From Neorhizobium galegae (GTDB lineage: Bacteria > Pseudomonadota > Alphaproteobacteria > Rhizobiales > Rhizobiaceae): a stretch of DNA of 64,000 bases. The notes beneath the pieces are model-generated. The model saw only the letters and a list, made by a program, of their open reading frames with translations, had not been told where the DNA came from and did not search any database. A program made the translations under genes and the position numbers. Below are positions 8,817-23,893 of this stretch, one piece after another. The DNA lies in the NCBI RefSeq assembly GCF_021391675.1, contig NZ_CP090095.1, positions 3,291,501 through 3,355,500 on the forward strand, in the 5' to 3' direction. Positions within the stretch are counted from its first letter, which is position 1. Every line of letters starts with the position of its first letter.

Positions 8817-9697
8817 ACCCCGGTTCGGGCGGCAATCCATTCCATCAGCGCGTTCTGCGCATGCAGCAGAAACGCCTTCGCCGCTGCGCTCTGGCAGGCG
8901 GGATGCGCCATCGCATCCGCGGTCACTTCCTGCCCTCGCGCCACAGGCGGACAGGGGATGAAGATCGCATCCAGGCGGCAGCGATCGAGAACCTCGGCCG
9001 ATATGCGATAGTCGGCGACCTCGCCTTCCGCCACCCCGCTCGGCCAGCTATCCGTGAAGATGACGTCCGCATCCTCAAGCTCGCGCATATCCGTGCTCAG
9101 GCGGAAATTCGGATTGAGAAGCGCCGGGTCGCTGACATGCCAATCGTCCGGATAGACCTGCACCACCTCGATCGGCAGCGAGATCGACGCCTCCACCCAG
9201 GACCGCAGAATATTGGCGTCCGGCGCCACACCGGCGATCTTCAGCCCGTCGATGCCGCCCCTTTTGGCTCTGACATAGGCGAGATCGCCAAGCGTCTCGC
9301 AAGGATGGTTCGATCGCGTCCGGGCATTGATGACCGGCGCCCGGGCATTTGCTGCAAGTTCCCGGAGCGAGGCCAACTCCGGCGTGCGGACGACGATCAT
9401 GTCGAACCAGTTGTCGAGATAACCCGCCAGATCGGCAACCGCCTCGCGCCCGCCGAGGCTGGCCGGCACATGCGTGCAAATGCCGCCCATCGTCTGGATA
9501 CCGAGATCGAAGGCCGTCGTATTGCGCCAGCCGCCATCGTCGACGATCAGGGCGACCCGTCTGCCCTCGAGGCTTTTCGGCATTCGCCGTTCCCGCCACG
9601 CTTCGCCAAGTTCGCCGGCGCGTTTAAGGATTGCCAGCACCGCCTCCGTCGGCAGGTCATGAAATTCCAGAAAATCGCTACCCTCAGAGACACCCAT
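8813..9697 (-). CDS. Aspartate/ornithine carbamoyltransferase-fold protein with degenerate active site
   Basis: A 294-residue homologue of ornithine carbamoyltransferase along its full length. The carbamoyl-phosphate loop, S-T-R-T-R in true enzymes, reads GGWRNTT here, so only one Arg is kept. The HPCQ motif is HPCE, and the HCLP motif is PCPP, which retains the Cys. The C-terminal LHAQNA helix is present but the conserved Arg before it is missing. It probably binds another substrate or has lost transferase activity. The start at 9697 (MGVSEGSDF) is chosen because the longer frame would read through the galU terminator. It follows galU on the same strand. Confidence 0.75.
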   Translation of the reverse strand: MGVSEGSDFLEFHDLPTEAVLAILKRAGELGEAWRERRMPKSLEGRRVALIVDDGGWRNTTAFDLGIQTMGGICTHVPASLGGREAVADLAGYLDNWFDMIVVRTPELASLRELAANARAPVINARTRSNHPCETLGDLAYVRAKRGGIDGLKIAGVAPDANILRSWVEASISLPIEVVQVYPDDWHVSDPALLNPNFRLSTDMRELEDADVIFTDSWPSGVAEGEVADYRISAEVLDRCRLDAIFIPCPPVARGQEVTADAMAHPACQSAAAKAFLLHAQNALMEWIAARTGV

Positions 9698-9710
9698 GTC
9701 ACCCGACACC

Positions 9711-9752
9711 GTGAAAAACGAAAACCCCTCATAGCAGGACCATGAGGGGTTT
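9711..9752 (-). terminator. Rho-independent terminator of galU
   Basis: The inverted repeat 9722-9732 / 9742-9752 (AAACCCCTCAT arms, 9-nt loop) is followed on the minus strand by T-rich sequence (TTTTCGTTTTT). It sits 39 nt past the galU stop and upstream of the next gene's start. Confidence 0.85.
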
Positions 9753-9790
9753 GCGTGACGTCGAACCGGCAAACTTGCCGGCCGGAAAAT

Positions 9791-10678
9791 TTACTTCAGC
9801 GAGGCGAGCAGTGCCTTCATCGGCCCTTCGATCGCCGGGCGAATGTCGGGACGCTGCAGCGCGAAGGCGAGGTTGGCCAGGATGAAGCCGTCCTTGGCGC
9901 CGCAGTCGAACGTATCGCCCTTGAAGGGATAGGCCGCGAATTCCTGAGATTTCAGGAGCGCCAGCATGCCGTCGGTAAGCTGGATCTCGTTGCCGGCGCC
10001 GCGCTCCTGGGTTTCCAGGATCTTAAAGATCTCCGGCTGCAGGATGTAGCGGCCGTTGATGTAGAGGTTGGACGGCGCGGTGCCCTTGGCCGGCTTTTCG
10101 ACCATCTGGGTGATCTTGAAGCCCTCGCCGACCGGTGAGCCGATGCCGACGATACCGTATTTATGCGCCTGTTCCGGATCGCATTCCTGAACCGCGATGA
10201 CGTTGCCGCCGCTCTCGGCATAAAGATCGACCATGCCCTTGAGGCAGCCCTTGCCGCCGGCCATGATCATGTCGGGAAGTAGGACCGCGAAAGGCTCGTT
10301 GCCGACGATGTCGCGCGCGCACCAGACCGCGTGGCCAAGCCCGAGCGGCACCTGCTGGCGCGTGAAGCTGGCGGTGCCGGCAACTGGCAGAAGCCCAGCG
10401 AGCAGCGTCAGCTCGGCGTTCTTGTTGCGCTCGCGCAGCATCTGTTCCAGCTCGTACTGGATGTCGAAATAGTCTTCGATGACCCCCTTGCCGCGTCCGG
10501 TCACGAAGACGAAATGTTCGATCCCGGCTTCGGCCGCCTCATCCACGACGTACTGGATGACCGGCTTGTCGACCACGGTCAGCATTTCCTTCGGCACCGC
10601 CTTGGTCGCGGGCAGGAAGCGCGTGCCCAGACCTGCTACCGGAAACACTGCCTTACGGATCTTTTGTTGTTGTGCCAC
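9791..10678 (-). CDS. galU: UTP--glucose-1-phosphate uridylyltransferase
   Basis: Makes UDP-glucose from UTP and glucose-1-phosphate, feeding exopolysaccharide, lipopolysaccharide and cyclic glucan synthesis; rhizobial copies are also called exoN. The 295-residue protein opens with the nucleotidyltransferase signature [19 protein letters not shown] (residues ~16-34). It has [14 protein letters not shown] and the GalU-specific [12 protein letters not shown] region. Length is normal. It is monocistronic as judged by the terminator downstream, although the carbamoyltransferase-like gene follows on the same strand. Confidence 0.96.
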   Translation of the reverse strand: MAQQQKIRKAVFPVAGLGTRFLPATKAVPKEMLTVVDKPVIQYVVDEAAEAGIEHFVFVTGRGKGVIEDYFDIQYELEQMLRERNKNAELTLLAGLLPVAGTASFTRQQVPLGLGHAVWCARDIVGNEPFAVLLPDMIMAGGKGCLKGMVDLYAESGGNVIAVQECDPEQAHKYGIVGIGSPVGEGFKITQMVEKPAKGTAPSNLYINGRYILQPEIFKILETQERGAGNEIQLTDGMLALLKSQEFAAYPFKGDTFDCGAKDGFILANLAFALQRPDIRPAIEGPMKALLASLK

Positions 10679-10878
10679 TCATGCCTCCTGCAAGCACGTC
10701 ATTGTGCAAATATTCAAATCTCGGCATCTAATGACGAATTGCTACCGTTTCGCAAAGACTGCCGCGGGTTGGGTTTCTATGGTAAAGAATTTGTTGACCC
10801 AATCCTGTTATTACATCGTTAAGCCGCATGCCACTCTTGCCGTCAGGCTTGGTAAAAGAAGAATGGACCCGACTGCCG

Positions 10879-12099
10879 ATGAAGACGCTTCGCACCAACC
10901 TCTTTCGTGGGTTTGCCTTCTCCCTGATCGCCGGGCTCGCCGCTGCGGCCATGCCGATAGATGCTCAGGCAGACGCCGGTTTCAAGACGTGGATCGCAAA
11001 ATTCTACGACACCGCCGCCAAAAGCGGTATCACACGCTCCACCTATGACCGAGCGTTCGCCGGTATCAGTGAACCCGATCAGGACGTGCTTGAGAAGGCG
11101 AATTTTCAGCCGGAATTCAAGTCCAGGATCTGGGACTATCTCGACAGCCGCGTAAACCCCTATACGGTCAAGATCGGCCGCGAGATGGCCGCCAGGCACG
11201 GCTCGACGCTGGCCTCCCTGGAACGCCATTTCGGCGTCGACAAGAACATCCTGCTCGCCATCTGGTCGATGGAATCCAATTATGGTGCAGCACTGGAAAA
11301 TCCCGACCGCCTGCACCACGTGCCGCAGGCGCTGGCGACCCTTGCCTGGGGCGATCCCAAGCGCGCCAAGTTCGCCCGCAACCAGCTCATCGCCGCACTG
11401 AAGATCCTGCAGTCGGGCGATATCACCCCGAAGCAGCTGACCGGCTCCTGGGCCGGCGCCATGGGCCATACCCAGTTCATCCCGACCAGCTACCTGCTCT
11501 ACGCGATCGATGCCGACGGTAACGGCAAGCGTGATATCTGGCATTCGGTCCCGGATGCGCTTGCCACGTCCGCCAACCTGCTTGCCAAGAACGGCTGGCA
11601 GAGCGGCAAGACCTGGGGTTACGAAACCGTGCTCCCGGCCAACGGCGCCCGTCACGAAGGCCAGACCAAGACGCTCGGCGAATGGGCGAAGCTCGGTTTC
11701 GCCCGCCCGAACGGCAAAAGCTTCCCGCGCGGCACCGACCGGGCGACGCTGAAGCTGATGGCCGGCGAGAGCGGCCCGGCCTTCCTGATGCTCGGCAATT
11801 TCTTCACCGTGAAGAAATACAACGCCGCCGACAGCTACGCGCTGGCGGTGGGCCTGCTCGCCGACGAGATCGCCGGTGTCGGCGGCGTCCAGCAGAGCTG
11901 GCCGCGCCCCGAAGGCACGCTGGACATCAAGCAGAAGTTCGAGCTGCAGAACCGCATGAAGCAGCTCGGTTATTACGAGGGCGAAGTCGACGGCAATTTC
12001 GGCTCCGGCTCGAAGGCTGCGATCTCGGCGATCCAGAAACGCCTCGGCATGCAGCAGAACGGCGAGCCCTCGAAGTCGCTTCTCGAAGCTTTGCGTTGA
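10879..12099 (+). CDS. Lytic murein transglycosylase, MltB type, with peptidoglycan-binding domain
   Basis: Cleaves the MurNAc-GlcNAc bond of peptidoglycan to 1,6-anhydro products in the periplasm. The 406-residue protein has a signal peptide ending near AQA (about residue 30) and an SLT_2 catalytic domain with the acid in WSMESNYGA (Glu132). GSWAGAMGHTQFIPTSY follows, and a C-terminal PG_binding_1 domain occupies the last 60 residues (GYYEGEVDGNFGSGSKAAI). Start 10879 is preferred over the in-frame codon 51 nt upstream because it begins directly with the Lys/Arg head of a clean signal peptide. galU is divergent. Confidence 0.93.
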   Translation: MKTLRTNLFRGFAFSLIAGLAAAAMPIDAQADAGFKTWIAKFYDTAAKSGITRSTYDRAFAGISEPDQDVLEKANFQPEFKSRIWDYLDSRVNPYTVKIGREMAARHGSTLASLERHFGVDKNILLAIWSMESNYGAALENPDRLHHVPQALATLAWGDPKRAKFARNQLIAALKILQSGDITPKQLTGSWAGAMGHTQFIPTSYLLYAIDADGNGKRDIWHSVPDALATSANLLAKNGWQSGKTWGYETVLPANGARHEGQTKTLGEWAKLGFARPNGKSFPRGTDRATLKLMAGESGPAFLMLGNFFTVKKYNAADSYALAVGLLADEIAGVGGVQQSWPRPEGTLDIKQKFELQNRMKQLGYYEGEVDGNFGSGSKAAISAIQKRLGMQQNGEPSKSLLEALR

Positions 12100-12165
12100 C
12101 AAGAAGGCGTATCGCGCCACATCGTTTAAGGGAATCTCCCGCAAGACTTGCGGGGCGGCGGAGGC

Positions 12166-13461
12166 ATGAAGGCTTTGCATAAATCCGGGCAAAAAGAGAC
12201 CGTCCAGAACGGTGCCTGGCGGAACAGGCCTCGACCAGACAAGGGCGTGCGAAACTGGGGATGGGTGCGTCTGGCCCTTTTCCTCCTCGCGGTGCTGGTC
12301 GCCCTGCCGGCCGGCTCGCCGCCGGCCGCCGCCCAGGAGCCCATCCCGCGCCGTAACCTCTTCGATTACCTGTTCGGCGGTCCGCGTTACGAGCGCGACG
12401 ACCGCTATGAGCGGCCCGCCCCCTACAGCCGCCGCCGCTACGAACGCGACGGCTCGATCATCGAGATGAAACCGCGGCCGCGCCGCAGCACGGGACGAGC
12501 GGCCGCTCCCCGCCCGGTGCAGCCGATCGCGCCACCGGCGCCGGAACCGGTCGCCAAAATCAATAATGCCAAGCAGGTTTTGGTGGTCGGCGACTTTATG
12601 GCCGGCGGCATCGGCAGCGAACTGGAAACGGCGTTTGCGACCGCTCCCGGCGTCGCGATCACCGAGCGCAGCGACGGCTCCTCCGGTCTCGTGCGCGAGG
12701 ATCACCTCGACTGGGCGGCCGAGCTTCCCGCCATGCTCGACGAGGTGAAACCCGCCGTGGTCGTGATCATGCTCGGGGCCAACGACCGCCAGCAGATGAC
12801 GATCGGCAGCACCAAGGAAAAGTTCCGCAGCGACGCCTGGTTCAAGGAATACGAGCGGCGGGTGACCGAACTTGTCGGCATCGTCGCCGCACGCAAGCTG
12901 CCGCTCCTCTGGGTCGGCCTGCCTTCCTTCCAGTCGCCGGTGGCGACCGCCGACGCCGTGACGCTCAACGCCATTTACCGCAACCAGGCGGAAAAGGCCG
13001 GCGGCGAATTCGTCGATATCTGGGAAGGTTTCGTCGACGAGGACGGCAAGTTCATCGTCACCGGGTCGGACGTCAACGGCCAGCAGGTGCGCCTGCGCGG
13101 TTCCGATGGCATCACCTTCACCAAGGCCGGCAAGCAGAAGCTCGCCTTCTACGTGGAAAAGCTCGCGCGCCGGCATCTCGGCGAAATGGCAAGCCCCGAT
13201 GTCGTGAAGCTCGACGGCTCCAACCTGCCGGCTCTATCCACCCTTCCCGCCTCGCCCGGCCAGGCCATCCCGACCCATCCGATCAGCCTCTCCGACCCCG
13301 AGCTCGACGGCGGCAAGGACCTTCTCGGCGCCGCCCCACTCCCCTCCGTCCTCGTCGAAACACCGCGCGACAAACTGGTCAGGCGCGGAGAACTCGCCCC
13401 GGCGCCGGCCGGACGCATTGACGATTATAGGATCCCGGCCGTGAGCGCGGCGACCCGTTAG
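12166..13461 (+). CDS. SGNH/GDSL hydrolase family protein (DUF459)
   Basis: A 431-residue envelope protein. After a basic N-terminus comes one hydrophobic segment (about residues 34-56) ending AAAQ, then an Arg/Tyr-rich stretch. A DUF459 SGNH domain (about residues 135-345) follows, with VVGDFMAGGIG standing for the GDS block and MLGANDRQQM for the GxND block. The canonical Ser of GDS reads as D-F-M here, which is usual in this subfamily but leaves catalysis unproven. It follows the lytic transglycosylase after 66 nt on the same strand, suggesting a joint role in cell-wall remodelling such as O-acetyl removal. Confidence 0.85.
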   Translation: MKALHKSGQKETVQNGAWRNRPRPDKGVRNWGWVRLALFLLAVLVALPAGSPPAAAQEPIPRRNLFDYLFGGPRYERDDRYERPAPYSRRRYERDGSIIEMKPRPRRSTGRAAAPRPVQPIAPPAPEPVAKINNAKQVLVVGDFMAGGIGSELETAFATAPGVAITERSDGSSGLVREDHLDWAAELPAMLDEVKPAVVVIMLGANDRQQMTIGSTKEKFRSDAWFKEYERRVTELVGIVAARKLPLLWVGLPSFQSPVATADAVTLNAIYRNQAEKAGGEFVDIWEGFVDEDGKFIVTGSDVNGQQVRLRGSDGITFTKAGKQKLAFYVEKLARRHLGEMASPDVVKLDGSNLPALSTLPASPGQAIPTHPISLSDPELDGGKDLLGAAPLPSVLVETPRDKLVRRGELAPAPAGRIDDYRIPAVSAATR

Positions 13462-13527
13462 CGATCGGGTGTGGCATTCGCCCTTTTCCCGCAAACCGGG
13501 AGAGGGAGTGAAACCGCGCCGCATCCG

Positions 13528-13549
13528 ATCTCCCCCTTGTGGGGGAGAT
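13528..13549. repeat. Palindromic intergenic repeat, copy A
   Basis: A perfect 9-bp hairpin, ATCTCCCCC-TTGT-GGGGGAGAT, lies between two convergent genes (DUF459 and gltD). Just upstream (about 13480-13507) is a second imperfect C/G-rich hairpin. The core resembles the arms of the elements at 21428-21571 and 42037-42060, so they look like copies of one dispersed repeat family. Confidence 0.6.
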
Positions 13550-13607
13550 TAAAGGAGCTTGCCGCACCGACTCACATCAACCGTCTGCCCAGCGAAATTC
13601 CCGCCAC

Positions 13608-15062
<1,455 letters not shown>

Positions 15063-15127
15063 GTTTAAACCCTCAATCCGTCCTGCCGCTCTCGCAGCCG
15101 GTTAAAACCTAACAATCCTCGCGAAAC

Positions 15128-19849
<4,722 letters not shown>

Positions 19850-20327
19850 CGTCATTCCTCCTGTTGGCCGCCTTCGGCAGCGGGCAAAGTGGCCCTCAAA
19901 TATCTCTTGGGGATGACAGCCAAGCTCCATCCCGTGCTTCATGCGATGGCGCCGCTCCAGCGTCAGTTGCAGCTTTGCAGCGCAACATAACCCGGATCGG
20001 CGTGAGCGTCAGCGGAAAAGACGCGCCAATTATCGCTTCATTTCCCGGAATTAGGACAGCACTTCTGTCCTAATTTTCAAAATTTATGCCATAGAAGTTA
20101 ACCGGCGACAAGAGCGGTTGCTAAAAATCTCCCGCTTTTGGCGACAGAAGATTACGCCAAATGCCGTAGATGTCGAAATTTAATTACGTTCGGGCGGGTT
20201 TTAAAGCGTGCTACTTGCTGACCTAACCGTTTTGGCCTTTCGGCCGCCCTCGCCGATTGATTACCGGTTCAAAAAGATTAATCTCCGCACGCCTTCCAAG
20301 ACAAAGCTTCCAGGGTGATTTTTCAAA
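19850..20327. other. Intergenic region between divergent gltB and threonine aldolase genes
   Basis: 478 bp with no convincing reading frame. The half nearer the aldolase gene is clearly more AT-rich than its surroundings, as expected for promoters. The only strong structure seen is the dyad at 20049-20075. No tRNA-like fold or rho-independent terminator was found. Confidence 0.6.
20049..20075. promoter_or_regulatory. Perfect 11-bp dyad, candidate operator for gltB and/or the aldolase gene
   Basis: AATTAGGACAG (20049-20059) is exactly complementary to CTGTCCTAATT (20065-20075) around a 5-nt centre. It lies about 200 bp upstream of gltB and 250 bp upstream of the aldolase gene. No long T tract follows on either strand, so a regulator-binding site is more likely than a terminator. 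The cognate regulator is unknown. Confidence 0.45.
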
Positions 20328-21380
20328 ATGTTTTTCGCTTCCGACAACTGGGCCGGCGCCCATCCGTCCATCAATGAACGCCTCTCCAAGGAGTCGACCC
20401 GGTTTGCCGCCGCCTATGGCAACAGCGACCTCGACAAGGCGGTCGAGGCCCGTTTCAACGAGATCTTCGAACGGGACGTCTCCGTCTATTTCGTCTCCAC
20501 CGGCACGGCCGCAAATTCGCTGTCGCTCGCCAGCATCGCCCGGATCGGCGGCGTCACCTTCTCCCATTCGGAAGCGCATGTAATCGAGGATGAATGCGGC
20601 GCGCCCGACTTCTTTTCCGGCATGCGCATGGTTCCGGTCGAAGGCGAAGACGGCAAGATGGATCCGGCCAGACTGGCAGCCCGGATCGCCGGCTTCCCGC
20701 AGGATTCGCTCCATCACGGCCGCGCCGCAGCCGTCACCGTGACCCAGGCGACCGAAACCGGCACCATCTATACGCTCGACGAGATCGACGCGATCACCGC
20801 GATCGCCAAGGCGAACGGCCTGCCGGTGCATATGGACGGCGCCCGTTTCGCCAATGCCCTGGTCTCCCTCGACGTATCGCCCGCCGAAATGACCTGGAAG
20901 CGCGGCATCGACATCCTCTCCTTCGGCGGCACCAAGAACGGCTGCTGGTGTGCGGAAGCGATCGTCTTCTTCAATCCGGAGCTGGCCAGGGACTTCGCCT
21001 TCATCCGCAAGCGCGCCGCCCAGCTCTTCTCGAAGACCCGCTTCATCTCGGCCCAGTTCGATGCCTATCTGCAGGACGGCCTCTGGCTCAACATGGCAAG
21101 CCACGCCAACAGCATGGCCGACCGCCTGCGCGCCGGGATCGGCTCGCTGAACAGCACACGGCTTGCCTGGGACACGACCTCCAACGAGGTTTTCGCCGTG
21201 CTCAACAAGGCATCGGCCGAGGCAGCCGAAGCCAAGGGCGCGAAATTCTACGGCTGGCCGGTGCCGACCAACATGCCGGAGCCAGTGAAGGACGACGAAA
21301 CCCTGATCCGCCTCGTGACCTCGTTCGCCACCACCGAAGAGGATATCGACCAGTTCCTGTCGATCTGCAAAGCGGGCTGA
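20328..21380 (+). CDS. ltaE: Low-specificity L-threonine aldolase
   Basis: A PLP enzyme that splits threonine or allo-threonine to glycine and acetaldehyde. The 350-residue protein has the Beta_eliminating lyase fold. Family motifs include STGTAANSLSL, HMDGARFANALVSL and the PLP lysine (Lys203) in SFGGTKNGCW. The start MFFASDNWAGAHP matches the usual N-terminus (SDNxxG). A palindromic repeat element lies downstream, and the gene is divergent from gltB. Confidence 0.93.
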   Translation: MFFASDNWAGAHPSINERLSKESTRFAAAYGNSDLDKAVEARFNEIFERDVSVYFVSTGTAANSLSLASIARIGGVTFSHSEAHVIEDECGAPDFFSGMRMVPVEGEDGKMDPARLAARIAGFPQDSLHHGRAAAVTVTQATETGTIYTLDEIDAITAIAKANGLPVHMDGARFANALVSLDVSPAEMTWKRGIDILSFGGTKNGCWCAEAIVFFNPELARDFAFIRKRAAQLFSKTRFISAQFDAYLQDGLWLNMASHANSMADRLRAGIGSLNSTRLAWDTTSNEVFAVLNKASAEAAEAKGAKFYGWPVPTNMPEPVKDDETLIRLVTSFATTEEDIDQFLSICKAG

Positions 21381-21427
21381 ACGACGCCGCGTTTCGATCT
21401 CCCAATTGGGGCAGCGCTATCGCTTAG

Positions 21428-21571
21428 GGGACGTGAGGCGGTGCGGCATCCCTAACCCTCCCCCTTGTGGGGAGGGTGGCCGGCAGGCGGGAGGGGTTTT
21501 AACTGGAGCAAAGTCCCCTCCCCAACCCCTCCCCACAAGGGGGAGGGGCTCCACGCGCCGCCTCACGTCCC
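21428..21571. repeat. Long palindromic intergenic repeat, copy B
   Basis: A 144-bp inverted repeat between two convergent genes. The outer arms GGGACGTGAGGCGG (21428-21441) and CCGCCTCACGTCCC (21558-21571) are perfect. Inner arms centre on CCTCCCCCTTGTGGGGAGG and its complement near 21525-21548. RNA from either strand would fold into a long hairpin, so it can act as a bidirectional terminator for ltaE and the LysR gene. It shares its core with the repeats at 13528 and 42037. Confidence 0.75.
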
Positions 21572-21616
21572 ATTTACCACGCCTGCCCAACGAGCCAGGC
21601 GCCTCTCTCGCGACCG

Positions 21617-22471
21617 TCACGCTTGATGTTGTGGCGCGATCTGCGCCACGATCAGGCTCGACAGCGCCTCCATGAGCGCGGCATCGGCGCCGCAACGCGG
21701 AATCAGCACAAATTCCACGTCTTCCAGCACCGGCAGCCGGTCTCCAGGGATCTCCTTGAGCCCCGCCGGCGCCATGCTGCGCGGCTGGACGAGCACGCCC
21801 ATACCGGCCCGCGCCGCCGCCGTCAGCCCGCTCAGGCTGCCGCAGGTGCAGACGATCCGCCAGGCCATCTTTTCCCGGTCGAGCGCCTCCTGGGCCACGC
21901 GCCTGGTAATGCTCGGCGGCGGAAAGGCGATCAGCGGCAACGCATCGCCGCGCAGCGCCACATCCGGGTCGCGCGCCAGCCAGACCAACGGTTCGCGATA
22001 AAGCAGCCGACCGTGCGTCTCGCCGATATGCCGCTTGGCGAGCACCAGATCCAGATCGCCAAGGTCCTGCATCTGGTAGAGCACCGCCGAGAGCGCCACG
22101 GTCAATTCCAGATCGACCAGCGGATAAAGCCGGATGAAATCTTCGAGGATCGAGGTCAGCCGGCTCGCCACCACGTCTTCCGAAACCCCGAGCCGCAGCC
22201 GCCCGCGCAACCGGCTCTCCCCGAACAGCGAGGCCACCTTGCCGTTCATGTCCAGCATGCCCCGCGCATAACCGAGCAATGCCTCGCCCTCCGCCGTCAG
22301 CTTCACCTGATGCGTATCGCGAAACACCAATTGGCGGCCGAGCGATTTTTCGAGCCGCTGGATATGCTGGGTGACGGTCGACTGGCCGATTCCCAGCCGG
22401 GTTGCAGCTTCCGTGAAACTGCCTGTCTGCTGCAGCATGACGAAACTGTTCAGGTGGTGAAGGTTCAGCAT
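21617..22471 (-). CDS. LysR family transcriptional regulator
   Basis: A 284-residue LysR-type regulator. The N-terminal winged helix-turn-helix (residues ~1-60, GSFTEAATRLGIGQSTVTQH) is followed by the linker helix and a periplasmic-binding-like effector domain. It is transcribed divergently from the transporter gene at 22560 with 88 bp between starts, the typical arrangement in which a LysR protein controls its neighbour and itself. The effector is unknown. Confidence 0.92.
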   Translation of the reverse strand: MLNLHHLNSFVMLQQTGSFTEAATRLGIGQSTVTQHIQRLEKSLGRQLVFRDTHQVKLTAEGEALLGYARGMLDMNGKVASLFGESRLRGRLRLGVSEDVVASRLTSILEDFIRLYPLVDLELTVALSAVLYQMQDLGDLDLVLAKRHIGETHGRLLYREPLVWLARDPDVALRGDALPLIAFPPPSITRRVAQEALDREKMAWRIVCTCGSLSGLTAAARAGMGVLVQPRSMAPAGLKEIPGDRLPVLEDVEFVLIPRCGADAALMEALSSLIVAQIAPQHQA

Positions 22472-22559
22472 GGCTATCCGTTACCGTGATAACTGTTAGT
22501 GTTTGCATTCTGCTTCATGATAAGGGAGGGGTAAATCCTCAAATCCGAGGAATCCGCCC

Positions 22560-23561
22560 ATGAGCCGTTTTCTGCCGGACCGCTTCACGGTCCTTCTCGT
22601 CTGCACCGTCATTCTCGCCTCGGCCCTGCCGATCCACGGCGTCTATGCCGACTGGTTCAACGTCGCCACCGACATCGCCATTGGCCTGTTGTTCTTCCTG
22701 CATGGCGCGCGCCTGTCGCGCGATGTCGTGGTGGCGGGCATCCTGCACTGGCGCCTGCACCTGACGATCCTGCTGACGACATTCGCGATCTTCCCGATCC
22801 TCGGGTTGATGATCGGCTTCATCCCGGACGACATCCTGGCCGCGCCGCTCTATGCCGGCATCCTTTTCCTCTGCGTGCTGCCCTCGACCGTGCAGTCGTC
22901 GATCGCCTTCACCTCGATCGCCGGCGGCAACGTGCCGGCGGCCATCTGCGCCGCTTCCGGCTCCAACATCTTCGGCATGTTCCTGACGCCGCTGCTGGCC
23001 GGCATCCTGCTCTCGACCACCGGTGACGCCGGTTTCTCCTGGGATGCGCTCGAAAGCATCCTGCTGCAGCTTCTCGCCCCCTTCGTTCTCGGCCAGATCC
23101 TGCAGCCCTGGATCGGCAACTGGATTCGCTCGAAGAAGAAGATGCTCGCGCCCGTCGACCGTGGCTCGATCCTGATGGTCGTCTATCTCGCCTTTTCGGA
23201 AGCGGTGATGGAAGGCCTGTGGCACACCTTTTCGGTGCTCGATATCGGCGTCGTCATCCTGGTCGACATGGCGCTGCTGGCAGTGGTGCTCTGCATCACC
23301 ATGTTCGGCAGCCGCGCGCTCGGCTTCAACAAGGAAGACGAGATCACCATCACCTTCTGCGGATCGAAAAAGTCGCTGGCAAGCGGTGTGCCGATGGCCA
23401 ACGCCATCTTCGCCGGCCAGTCCTCCTCGATCGGCGCCATCGTCCTGCCGCTGATGCTCTTCCACCAGATCCAGCTGATGGCCTGCGCCGTCATCGCCCA
23501 GAAATATGCAAACCGCCTGAAGGCGAAGAAGGATGCCGTCGCGGCCCCGGCTGCGGCCTGA
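22560..23561 (+). CDS. Bile acid:sodium symporter-like transporter (SBF-like)
   Basis: A 333-residue inner-membrane protein with about nine or ten hydrophobic helices and few soluble stretches. Features are an early GLLFFLHGARLS, the central LPSTVQSSIAFTSIAGGN and a late FCGSKKSLASGVPMANAIF. These fit the SBF-like branch (PF13593; YfeH-type) of the bile acid:sodium symporter superfamily. The transported compound cannot be read from sequence. Probable control is by the divergent LysR protein. Confidence 0.88.
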   Translation: MSRFLPDRFTVLLVCTVILASALPIHGVYADWFNVATDIAIGLLFFLHGARLSRDVVVAGILHWRLHLTILLTTFAIFPILGLMIGFIPDDILAAPLYAGILFLCVLPSTVQSSIAFTSIAGGNVPAAICAASGSNIFGMFLTPLLAGILLSTTGDAGFSWDALESILLQLLAPFVLGQILQPWIGNWIRSKKKMLAPVDRGSILMVVYLAFSEAVMEGLWHTFSVLDIGVVILVDMALLAVVLCITMFGSRALGFNKEDEITITFCGSKKSLASGVPMANAIFAGQSSSIGAIVLPLMLFHQIQLMACAVIAQKYANRLKAKKDAVAAPAAA

Positions 23562-23598
23562 GGCCCGGCATTACTCACCGTTTCCCGATGAGAGATTG

Positions 23599-23632
23599 AA
23601 ACCCAGGCACTTTCCAAAGCGCTTGGGTTTTA
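23599..23632 (+). terminator. Probable terminator of the SBF-like transporter gene
   Basis: AAACCCA (23599-23605) pairs with TGGGTTT (23624-23630) across an 18-nt partly structured loop, followed by TTTATTATATT. It overlaps the promoter proposed for the next gene. Confidence 0.45.
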
Positions 23633-23639
23633 TTATATT
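23611..23639 (+). promoter_or_regulatory. Candidate promoter giving a leaderless DUF4160 transcript
   Basis: TTTCCA (23611-23616), a 17-nt spacer and TATATT (23634-23639) form a sigma70-like promoter. Its predicted start site falls on or next to the ATG at 23645. No Shine-Dalgarno sequence precedes that ATG, consistent with leaderless translation. Confidence 0.4.
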
Positions 23640-23644
23640 AAACC

Positions 23645-23893
23645 ATGCCGACCGTTCTACGTTTCGCTGGCCTACGCGTGGTGATCTATCCGAACGATCA
23701 TCGTCCCGCGCATGTCCATGTCAAGGGAGCTGGCGGAGAAGCGGTCTTCATCCTGAATTGCCCCGGTGGACCACTGGAGTTGCGGGAGAGCTACGGTTTC
23801 AAGCTCGCTGAACTCCGCCGTATCGAGGAAACCCTCGCAGAAGAAATAGCCGCCCTTTGTGCGGCATGGAGTGCCCATCATGGCGATTTCTGA
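23645..23893 (+). CDS. DUF4160 domain protein
   Basis: An 82-residue protein matching DUF4160: after a short strand it carries the diagnostic DHRPAHVHVKG motif (residues ~17-27), then two short strands and a C-terminal helix rich in Glu/Leu. The biochemical function of the family is not established. It has no ribosome-binding site and may start at the transcript end. The DUF2442 gene begins inside its last codons, so translation of the two is coupled. Such pairs resemble toxin-antitoxin modules in size and layout. Confidence 0.85.
   Translation: MPTVLRFAGLRVVIYPNDHRPAHVHVKGAGGEAVFILNCPGGPLELRESYGFKLAELRRIEETLAEEIAALCAAWSAHHGDF

Noticed and set aside
10843..13176. A 777-codon minus-strand open frame opposite the transglycosylase and DUF459 genes
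   Set aside because: Antisense artefact of the same kind; it spans two good genes and their gap.
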